From JAWXTK01 sp044433645 (lineage in GTDB: Bacteria > Bacteroidota > Bacteroidia > Bacteroidales > Rikenellaceae): a stretch of 64,000 nucleotides of DNA. The position numbers and the translations under genes are program-made. This document shows positions 57,885 through 64,000 of the stretch, piece by piece; position 1 is the first letter of the stretch; the number at the start of each line of letters is the position of its first letter. Below the pieces are notes generated by a model. The model was not told the origin of the DNA, made no database searches, and was given only the letters and a program-made list of their open reading frames with translations. The stretch lies in NCBI GenBank assembly GCA_044433645.1, contig JAWXTK010000003.1, positions 1-64,000 on the forward strand, read 5' to 3'.

Positions 57885-59669
57885 ATGATTTCAGAAGAAT
57901 TTAAAGCTCTGGGCCTTTCTCAAGCCATGCTTGAAGCAATTTCAGAAAAAGGGTTTGAGAAACCATCACCAATCCAAGCTATGACTATTCCAGTTTTGCT
58001 TAGCCAAGAAAACGACATTATCGCTCAGGCTCAAACAGGAACAGGTAAAACAGCTGCCTTTGGTTTGCCCATTATGGAGCGACTTTCTGCATCAAAAAAT
58101 GGAACACAGACTCTTATCCTTGTCCCAACCCGTGAATTAGCTATCCAGGTTACCGAAGAGTTGCTTTCATTTAACAAGCAGAAAAAGCTGTCTATCGCAG
58201 CTATCTACGGTGGTGCCTCGATGAGCGAGCAATTGCGTAGGTTAGGCCGTGGTATCGACATTGTAGTGGCTACGCCAGGACGTTGCCTTGACCACATTCG
58301 CCGTGGTACTCTTAATCTATCGTCTATCAAGTTTATGGTACTTGATGAGGCTGACGAAATGCTAAACATGGGTTTTATTGATGATATTGATGAAATCTTA
58401 TCTCACATGAACGATCAAAGACGTATCTTGCTATTCTCGGCTACTATGCCTCAAAGGATAGTTGCGCTTAGCAAAAAATATATGCGTGAAACTGAGATTC
58501 TTCGTGTTGAAAACAAACAATTAACTGCTGATCTAACTTCTCAAATTTATTTTGAGGTACGTGAGAGCGATAAATTTGATGCTCTAACACGTATTATTGA
58601 CGTTCAAAACGAGTTTTATGGTATCGTGTTCTCGCGTACTAAAATCGGGGTTGATGATATTGTAAACAAACTTTTGGAGCGTGGTTACACTGCCGACGGT
58701 CTTCACGGAGATGTGTCGCAGGCGCAAAGAGAGAAAACTCTTAAAAAGTTCAAAAACAAAGCTGTCAATATCTTAGTTGCTACTGATGTTGCAGCGCGTG
58801 GTATTGATATTAATAACCTAACTCACGTAATTAACTACTCGCTTCCTCAGGATTCTGAGAGTTATGTTCACCGTATTGGTCGTACAGGTCGTGCTGGAAA
58901 CCAAGGTACAGCAATTACCTTTATTTCTAGCTCTGAACTACGTCAGTTTGGTTACCTTAAAAAAGATATTAAGGCTGATATTAAACGTGAAACTCTGCCA
59001 ACTGCTCAAGATATCGTTGCGATGAAACGCACACGTATCATGGAAGATTTGCGCGAGATTATCGAAAACGAAAACTTTACGGATTACATTGAAATGGCAA
59101 ATAATATTTTGCTAGAATCTGATCCTGAGGTTGCTATGGCAGCTATGCTTCGTTTGGCGTTTAAAAATGAGTTGGAAGAAAATAAATATCCTGAGATTCG
59201 TTCAATCAATGTAGATAGACGTGGTACTGCACGTTTGTTTATCTCTATTGGTCGTTTGGATGGTTATGATGCTCGCAAATTGGTTACACTTCTTAAGAAA
59301 GAATGTTCGCTTTCAGATGCTGATATCAACGATATCAAAGTTATGGACAGCTATTCTTTCATCAGCGTGCCATTTGACAAGGCTGAAAACACGATTTCTC
59401 GCTTGAACACTATACGTAAGGGTGATCGTCCTATAGCTGAATTGGCTTCGGATAAGAAACCTGGTGGTGGTTCTCGTGGTTCTTCTCGTGGCCGTGGTGG
59501 CGACAGAGGAGGCGATCGTGGTGGTTTCCGTGGTGGCGACAGAGGTGGAGATAGAGGAGGTTATAGACGTGATTCTAGCTCTTCTCGTGACTCACGAGGA
59601 GGAGGCCGAGGTGGAGATTTTCGCCGAGGTGGTTCATCTTCGGGTGGCAGACGTGGAGGCAGACGATAA
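57885..59669 (+). CDS. DEAD-box RNA helicase with DbpA-like RNA-binding domain and RGG tail
   Basis: A 594-residue ATP-dependent RNA helicase starting at ATG 57885; an in-frame GTG at 57795 lies inside the leader hairpin and is rejected. Q motif region (GFEKPSPIQAMTIP), motif I AQTGTGKT, Ia PTRELAIQV, II VLDEADEMLNMGF, III SAT, VI HRIGRTGRAG. From about 450 to 520 a DbpA/CsdA-type RNA-binding fold (TARLFISIGRLDGYDARKLV), then a long Arg-Gly-Gly/Asp tail (GGDRGGDRGGFRGGDRGG). The type resembles CsdA/DeaD, which work in cold-shock RNA remodelling and ribosome assembly. Confidence 0.94.
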   Translation: MISEEFKALGLSQAMLEAISEKGFEKPSPIQAMTIPVLLSQENDIIAQAQTGTGKTAAFGLPIMERLSASKNGTQTLILVPTRELAIQVTEELLSFNKQKKLSIAAIYGGASMSEQLRRLGRGIDIVVATPGRCLDHIRRGTLNLSSIKFMVLDEADEMLNMGFIDDIDEILSHMNDQRRILLFSATMPQRIVALSKKYMRETEILRVENKQLTADLTSQIYFEVRESDKFDALTRIIDVQNEFYGIVFSRTKIGVDDIVNKLLERGYTADGLHGDVSQAQREKTLKKFKNKAVNILVATDVAARGIDINNLTHVINYSLPQDSESYVHRIGRTGRAGNQGTAITFISSSELRQFGYLKKDIKADIKRETLPTAQDIVAMKRTRIMEDLREIIENENFTDYIEMANNILLESDPEVAMAAMLRLAFKNELEENKYPEIRSINVDRRGTARLFISIGRLDGYDARKLVTLLKKECSLSDADINDIKVMDSYSFISVPFDKAENTISRLNTIRKGDRPIAELASDKKPGGGSRGSSRGRGGDRGGDRGGFRGGDRGGDRGGYRRDSSSSRDSRGGGRGGDFRRGGSSSGGRRGGRR

Positions 59670-59706
59670 AGGAAAAAAGGCTAGCAATTTTGCTAGCCTT
59701 TTTTTT
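59670..59706 (+). terminator. Terminator after the DEAD-box helicase
   Basis: GGCTAGCA pairs with TGCTAGCC around ATTT, extended by A- and T-runs; eight T follow. Confidence 0.93.
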
Positions 59707-59707
59707 G

Positions 59708-59912
59708 AGTTTTAGAGTTGCTGACGTTTGGTGATAGGGTCTTTAGGGTCGGTGTGGTTACTGTCAAATCTGCGATTTGATGCCCTCATAGGAAAAATGC
59801 ACGCATTTTTCTGCTTATGAGATTCGGGCAGGCCACTAACGTTTAACGTCTCCGACGGCCGGGGTGCCCCCGGTGAGCTAATGAGGTTTATAATTCATAA
59901 TTTATAATTTTT
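59708..59912 (-). repeat. MITE-like mosaic repeat, copy E (full length)
   Basis: The plus-strand left end AGTTTTAGAGTTGCTGACG directly follows the helicase T-tract. In minus orientation the body reads CATTAGCTCACC, GGGGGCACCCC, GGCCGTCGGAG, ACGTTAAACGTTAGTGG, CTCATAAGCAGAAAAATG-CGT-GCATTTTT, ATCAAATC-GCA-GATTTGA, CAGTAACCA. The AT arm at 59887-59912 reads ATAATTCATAATTTATAATT, as in the 13613 palindrome. This AT arm supplies the last codons and TAA of xerD. Confidence 0.83.
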
Positions 59913-60807
59913 TTCGTCTGCCTAGTGGGTGATATTTTTCTATTGTGTCTCTTAAGTGTTTGTGGCTTAGGTGGGTATATATCTCTGTGGTGGTGATACT
60001 CGCGTGACCCAGCAGCTCCTGAACCTGACGAATATTAGCTCCCCCCTCAAGTAAATGAGTGGCGAAACTATGGCGCAAAGTGTGGGGACTGATAGTTTTA
60101 GTGATGCCTGCACGTTCTGTCGCTTCACGTATAATCTTAAAAATCATAACCCTAGAAAGTGCGCGACCACGACGATTTAGAAAAACTATCTCGCGCGAAG
60201 ATTTATCAATAGGCTGCGAATTTCTATCTACAAAATAATTTTCTATCCACTTTTGGGCATAATCATTTATAGGCACTAAGCGTTGTTTATCGCCCTTACC
60301 TATGACACGAATATAGCCGTCCTCAAAAAATAAATCTTGGATGCGTAGCGAAATCAATTCCGAAACTCGCAAGCCACAACTATATAAAGTCTCCAAAATA
60401 GCGCGATTTCTGTGCCCCTGAGCTGTGCTGAGATTTATGCTCGAAAGTATGAGTTCTATCTCCTCAAAGCTTAGAGTATCGGGCAAATGGCGCGAGAGTT
60501 TGGGTGAGTCTATGTTTTCGGTTGGGGTTTTTGTGATTTGATCTGAGCTTTCTAGGTAGTTCATCCAACTTTTAAGGCTCGATAAGACTCTGGCCTGAGT
60601 GGTTTTGCTAATGTTTTTATCATAGAGTGTGCACAGGTAATCTTCAATGTGTGAGGAGGTTATGTCTTTGGGATTTGTGAGTGAGCTAAGACTTGGGCTT
60701 TGACAAAATAGTCTTACGTCGCTAGTGTAACTTGCTACTGTATTGTGACTTAGGTTTCTCTCTAGGGAGAGATATTTTGTGTATTGCTCGATTAAATTAT
60801 CCCACAT
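59902..60807 (-). CDS. xerD: Tyrosine recombinase XerD
   Basis: A 301-residue recombinase, started at ATG 60807 (MWDNLIEQYTKYLSLERNLS), the family start; the ten upstream codons are less typical. SAM-like N-terminal domain, then catalytic residues: Arg in LYSCGLRVSELISL, Lys in GKGDKQRLVP, H-x-x-R in SPHTLRHSFATHLLEGG, and the nucleophilic Tyr in TTEIYTHLS. It resolves chromosome dimers with XerC. Its last codons lie in a repeat arm. Confidence 0.94.
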   Translation of the reverse strand: MWDNLIEQYTKYLSLERNLSHNTVASYTSDVRLFCQSPSLSSLTNPKDITSSHIEDYLCTLYDKNISKTTQARVLSSLKSWMNYLESSDQITKTPTENIDSPKLSRHLPDTLSFEEIELILSSINLSTAQGHRNRAILETLYSCGLRVSELISLRIQDLFFEDGYIRVIGKGDKQRLVPINDYAQKWIENYFVDRNSQPIDKSSREIVFLNRRGRALSRVMIFKIIREATERAGITKTISPHTLRHSFATHLLEGGANIRQVQELLGHASITTTEIYTHLSHKHLRDTIEKYHPLGRRKKL

Positions 60808-60867
60808 ACTATTAGATTTATTTGGTAAATATAGCAAAAAACATCATCTTTGAAAAAAATATTTTAT

Positions 60868-61338
60868 ATGAGCCTGGAAATAGAAAGAAAATTTTTAGTC
60901 ACTAGCATGAGCTTTAAATCTCGTGCCGAGTCTTTTACACATATCACACAAGGTTACTTAAGCCTTGACCCTGAGCGAGTTGTAAGAATTAGAGTGAGGG
61001 ATGATAAGGCCTATATCACCATAAAAGGCAAAAGTAATAAAAGTGGTTTATCGAGGTTTGAGTGGGAGCAAGAAATCATGGCTGAGGATGCTTATAAGTT
61101 GCTAGAGTTATCACTTGGTGGGGTGATAGATAAGGTGCGTTATATTGTTGATTATAAGGATTTTATATATGAGGTAGATGAGTTTTTTGGTGAGAACGCA
61201 GGACTTGTCGTAGCAGAAATTGAGCTGGAGAGCGAGAATCAAGAATTTGAAAAACCCGACTGGTTGGGCGCTGAGGTTACGGGCGATAAAAAATATTACA
61301 ATTCTCAGCTTATGCGCCTGCCTTACTTAAAATGGTAG
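60868..61338 (+). CDS. CYTH-domain protein (triphosphate tunnel enzyme)
   Basis: A 156-residue protein starting at ATG 60868 (an earlier TTG is out of family register). The N-terminal ExExK signature EIERKFLV, then VRIRVRDDKAYITIKGK, RFEWEQEI, YIVDYKDFIYEVDEFFGENAGLVVAEIELESENQEF. Basic and acidic residues line the triphosphate tunnel. Members hydrolyse inorganic or thiamine triphosphate or act as adenylate cyclases; this type is most often a triphosphatase. Confidence 0.9.
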   Translation: MSLEIERKFLVTSMSFKSRAESFTHITQGYLSLDPERVVRIRVRDDKAYITIKGKSNKSGLSRFEWEQEIMAEDAYKLLELSLGGVIDKVRYIVDYKDFIYEVDEFFGENAGLVVAEIELESENQEFEKPDWLGAEVTGDKKYYNSQLMRLPYLKW

Positions 61339-61357
61339 TAAATCATAAAAAATAGTG

Positions 61358-61365
61358 TATCTTTG
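61358..61365 (+). promoter_or_regulatory. Promoter -7 box for the MATE gene (TATCTTTG)
   Basis: TATCTTTG, 20 bases before the start codon. Confidence 0.65.
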
Positions 61366-61385
61366 CACAGCAAAAAAAATATACT

Positions 61386-62738
61386 ATGATTTCAAAACAA
61401 ATTTTCTCACGTGATTACCTCCCCACAATAAATCTCGCCATACCTGTGGTGCTTTCTCAGGTGGGGCAAGTGATAGTGCAACTGGTGGATAATGCCATGG
61501 TTGGGGTCTTGGGCTCTGATTCCCTGGCTGCTGTGTCATTTGCAGGGGCACTTTTCTTTGTTTTCTTCTTGTTTTGTGGTGGTATGAGTATGGGTCTTAC
61601 GCCTTTGGTGGGTGAGATGTATTCTAAAGGAAGTCACAGAATATCAGCTATTTATCTGCAAAATTCTGTTGTTTTATATACGCTTCTCTCATTAGTGGTT
61701 TTTGCTTTGATGAGAGTGGTTGGAGGGTGTATGCACCTGTTTGGTCAAGAGGAGGCAGTGGTGGAACTTGCTAGACCTTACTTTAATTATGTGGCTTGGA
61801 GTATTATTCCTTTTATGATTTTTGGGGCGTTCAAGCAGTTTTTAGAAGGGCTTGGTAATACTAAGGTTGCTATGGTGATTGTACTGACTTCAAACGTGAT
61901 AAATATCTTTTTTAACTATTTGTTAATTTATGGTAATTGGGGATTTGAGGCTATGGGAGCTGCTGGGGCAGGGCTCGCTACGCTGATTTCTAGGATAATC
62001 ACACCTATTTTGATTGTATCTTACTTTGCAAATAAAGAGAAATTTAGGCGCTATTTTGCTCTGTTTAATCGCAAAAACTTGAATTTTGAATGGATAAAAT
62101 CCTTGGTCAAAGTCGGACTTCCTATTTCTTTGCAACTATTAATGGAGGGTGGAGTTTTTTCTATTGTGTCTATTATGATGGGGTGGATAGGTTCTAAAGA
62201 GTTGGCAGCTAATCAGATAGCTCTGTCTATGGCAAATTTTGCATTTATGATAGTCTTGGGCGTGGGTGCAGCAACGACTATTAGGATAAGTCATGCCTAT
62301 GGTAGGCGAGATTTTGAGAGTATGCGCAATATTGCACGCTCGTCGCTTAGAATGGGTATTGTTTATAATGTGATTACAGCACTGATTTTTATCTTTACGC
62401 GTAATTATATTCCTTTGATTTTTACTGATGATGCTAGGGTAGTTGAGATAGCCTCGCTGCTGCTGATTTGTGTTGCTGTATGGCAGTTTTCGGACGGTTT
62501 GCAGATTATCACTCAGGGGGTTTTACGTGGGGTTAGGGATGTGAATACTACGGTTGTCATAGCCTTTATATCTTATATTTTGGTGACTTTGCCTGTGGGT
62601 TATACTTGTGCTTTTGTATTTGGGATGAGTGCTCCAGGGCTTTGGGTTGGCTTTATTATAGGTCTTGGTTTGGCTGCTGTGTTGCTTAGTTTGCGCTGGC
62701 GAAAAGTATTTAGGCAATTAAGACAGAGCAAAGAGTAA
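61386..62738 (+). CDS. MATE-family multidrug/metabolite exporter
   Basis: A 450-residue 12-helix inner-membrane transporter of the MatE (NorM/DinF-like) family. N-half: PVVLSQVGQVIVQLVDNAMVGVLGSDSLAAVSFAG, GMSMGLTPLVGEMYSKG; FKQFLEGLGNT; C-half repeat: GLPISLQLLMEGGVFSIVSIMMGWIGSKELAANQIA and LRGVRDVNTTVV. Uses Na+ or H+ to export cationic compounds. No neighbouring regulator. Confidence 0.94.
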   Translation: MISKQIFSRDYLPTINLAIPVVLSQVGQVIVQLVDNAMVGVLGSDSLAAVSFAGALFFVFFLFCGGMSMGLTPLVGEMYSKGSHRISAIYLQNSVVLYTLLSLVVFALMRVVGGCMHLFGQEEAVVELARPYFNYVAWSIIPFMIFGAFKQFLEGLGNTKVAMVIVLTSNVINIFFNYLLIYGNWGFEAMGAAGAGLATLISRIITPILIVSYFANKEKFRRYFALFNRKNLNFEWIKSLVKVGLPISLQLLMEGGVFSIVSIMMGWIGSKELAANQIALSMANFAFMIVLGVGAATTIRISHAYGRRDFESMRNIARSSLRMGIVYNVITALIFIFTRNYIPLIFTDDARVVEIASLLLICVAVWQFSDGLQIITQGVLRGVRDVNTTVVIAFISYILVTLPVGYTCAFVFGMSAPGLWVGFIIGLGLAAVLLSLRWRKVFRQLRQSKE

Positions 62739-62758
62739 AGTTTTTGGAAATTTTTTTG

Positions 62759-62766
62759 TAAGTTTG
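62759..62766 (+). promoter_or_regulatory. Promoter -7 box for the beta-propeller genes (TAAGTTTG)
   Basis: TAAGTTTG, 27 bases before the ATG. No clear -33 box at the expected distance. Confidence 0.6.
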
Positions 62767-62793
62767 TAGAACTAAAATATTAATTACACATTT

Positions 62794-63744
62794 ATGAAAA
62801 AAATTACAGCTCTTATTCTTGGCTTGATGCTGTCTGTTAATTTATTTGCCCAGGGCGCACAAGTTGCACTTATGGGCTATGGGTCTAGCACCTTAAACAT
62901 TATTGATATGCAGACTAAACAGTCTGTGTGGAGTTATGTTTTTCCTACACCATCTGACTACAAGGGCAATTCTGTTTTCTTGCTAGAAGATGGAGAGCAT
63001 TTGGTTGTTTCGACTTCGGCTACAGCACAAGTTATCTCGCTTAAAACTAAAGAAAAAGTTTGGGAATATCGTCCCTCTGGTGGTCCTAAAAGTTATGAAA
63101 TACATGCTGTTGTGCCAACTAAAGGGGGTGGATTCTCGGTTTTTGTGTGTAAAACACCAGTTGAAGTTATAGAAGTAAGCAAGGATTTTGAGATTAAAAA
63201 TAAACTTAAATTCACAGAGCTAAAAGGTGAAACTGATCCTCACCAAATGTTTAGATTGGCAAGCACTGATAAAAAAGGTAATTATCTTTTGCCTTGGTAT
63301 GGCGACCAAACTATTTGCAGAATATCGCCTAAAGGCAAAATTATTGATGCTTACAAAGTTAATGTAGATGCTTTTGGCGTAACGGAGCTTAGCAATGGAA
63401 ATCTTTTGTACACTTCGGGCAATACTCCAGTGATTTTTGAGTATGATGTTAAAAAGAAAAAGGTAGTTAAAGAAATCAAAACTTATCAAAAAGAAGGCAA
63501 AAGAGCTTGGATGCAATATGCTGGACAAGTGGAACTTATAGGCGAAGATAAATACCTGGTTCCTAACTGGACAGGTCACTCAAAACAAAAAAGAGCTAGC
63601 AGAACAGATTACTTCCCAGTGTTGATGATACTAGATTCTAAAGGCGAAATTTCATGGGATTTGAGCTTCCAACAGGCCACTGCAATGGGAGTCCAAAAAG
63701 GATTTTCGGGTTACTATTATAGTGAAAAACCTATTGTAAAATAG
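62794..63744 (+). CDS. Secreted beta-propeller (PQQ/WD40-like) protein, copy 1
   Basis: A 316-residue protein with signal peptide (MKKITALILGLMLSVNLFAQ). The mature part is a beta-propeller with repeats of the form STLNIIDMQTKQSVWSY, TAQVISLKTKEKVWEY and TICRISPKGKIIDAY, the W-x-Y/F strand ends being typical of PQQ-like and WD40-like blades. No quinone-binding site is obvious. Followed 7 bases later by a very similar gene. Function unknown; extracytoplasmic. Confidence 0.83.
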   Translation: MKKITALILGLMLSVNLFAQGAQVALMGYGSSTLNIIDMQTKQSVWSYVFPTPSDYKGNSVFLLEDGEHLVVSTSATAQVISLKTKEKVWEYRPSGGPKSYEIHAVVPTKGGGFSVFVCKTPVEVIEVSKDFEIKNKLKFTELKGETDPHQMFRLASTDKKGNYLLPWYGDQTICRISPKGKIIDAYKVNVDAFGVTELSNGNLLYTSGNTPVIFEYDVKKKKVVKEIKTYQKEGKRAWMQYAGQVELIGEDKYLVPNWTGHSKQKRASRTDYFPVLMILDSKGEISWDLSFQQATAMGVQKGFSGYYYSEKPIVK

Positions 63745-63751
63745 AACTGAA

Positions 63752-64000
63752 ATGAAAAAAATTACTGCTCTCACTCTCGCGCTTGTGATGTCGGTGAATC
63801 TATTTGCCCAGGGCGCACAAATTGCTCTGATAGGTTATGGTTCTACGACTATCAACATTGTAGATATGCAGACAAAAAAATCTGTGTGGAGCTATAAAAT
63901 TCCTTCAAATTTAGATTATAGAGGAAACTCTATTTTCCTGCTTGAAGACGGTGAACATTTAGTAATTTCAACTTTGACTTCGGCTCAGGTAATCTCGCTC
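63752..64000 (+). CDS. Secreted beta-propeller protein, copy 2 (partial, cut by window)
   Basis: From ATG 63752 the frame stays open to the window edge (83 codons). The signal peptide MKKITALTLALVMSVNLFAQ and the text GAQIALIGYGSTTINIVDMQ closely follow copy 1, so it is a tandem duplicate. The remainder lies beyond the window. Confidence 0.85.
   Translation, partial: MKKITALTLALVMSVNLFAQGAQIALIGYGSTTINIVDMQTKKSVWSYKIPSNLDYRGNSIFLLEDGEHLVISTLTSAQVISL

Overview
This window looks like a chromosomal segment from a member of the Bacteroidales (phylum Bacteroidota). Many genes are preceded by the phylum's characteristic promoter, a -7 box TAnnTTTG with a TTTG/TTG box about 19-20 bases upstream. 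The gene content also fits: BatD/BatE, a PUR/DUF3276 protein, DUF2007, an HU-like/SPOR fusion, paired M23 peptidases, Ser-type sulfatases, pyruvate phosphate dikinase and a class II aldolase. The genus cannot be fixed from the sequence alone. Most of the window is housekeeping. The accessory parts are the left end, the envelope gene clusters and the intergenic spaces.

Layout. (1) 1-5 kb: the 3' end of an IS30-family transposase, three tandem Ser-type sulfatases, a 22-base inverted remnant of the same IS end, and a broken outer-membrane barrel gene. (2) 5-14 kb: ettA, a secreted beta-repeat protein (DUF7477-like), hisS, a PUR-domain protein, mnmA, a DedA/YqaA membrane protein, aroE, a fourth sulfatase broken by a one-base frameshift, and a DUF2007 protein. 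(3) 14-32 kb: dnaE, trxA, an acyl-CoA ligase, the proC-proB-proA operon, fba, fumarase, batD-batE-recR and ppdK. (4) 32-45 kb: an EEP hydrolase with two M23 peptidases, alaS, gpmI, rpsF-rpsR-rplI, a pyruvyl-transferase/FrhB-like pair, adk, thiL and ridA. (5) 45-54 kb: an envelope block with two META-domain lipoproteins, LTxxQ (Spy/CpxP-like) secreted proteins, an ECF sigma/anti-sigma pair, and a CpsB-like phosphatase with an outer-membrane barrel and a large TPR protein. (6) 54-64 kb: tRNA-Arg(CCG), a protease-dead S24-type regulator, ribE, lgt, the HU/SPOR protein, tRNA-His(GTG), a DEAD-box helicase with a heavily structured leader, xerD, a CYTH protein, a MATE exporter and two tandem secreted beta-propeller proteins, the second cut by the window end.

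Three non-coding observations stand out. First, a dispersed, structured, MITE-like repeat of up to about 200 bases recurs at several loci. One terminus, AGTTTCTAGAGCCACTGACG or close variants, lies directly after the T-tract of an intrinsic terminator at five loci. This suggests an element that targets, or co-evolves with, terminators. Second, the 156-base gap between the ECF sigma gene and the divergent LTxxQ gene holds two identical promoter-like motifs facing opposite ways (TTAACTTTTT, 11 bases, GTTCTATATA). These predict an autoregulated envelope-stress regulon. Third, the DEAD-box helicase leader can fold into an 85-base hairpin. I found no CRISPR array, prophage, rRNA operon or antiviral defence system. 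The accessory interest is in the repeats, the sigma-factor module and the sulfatase cluster.
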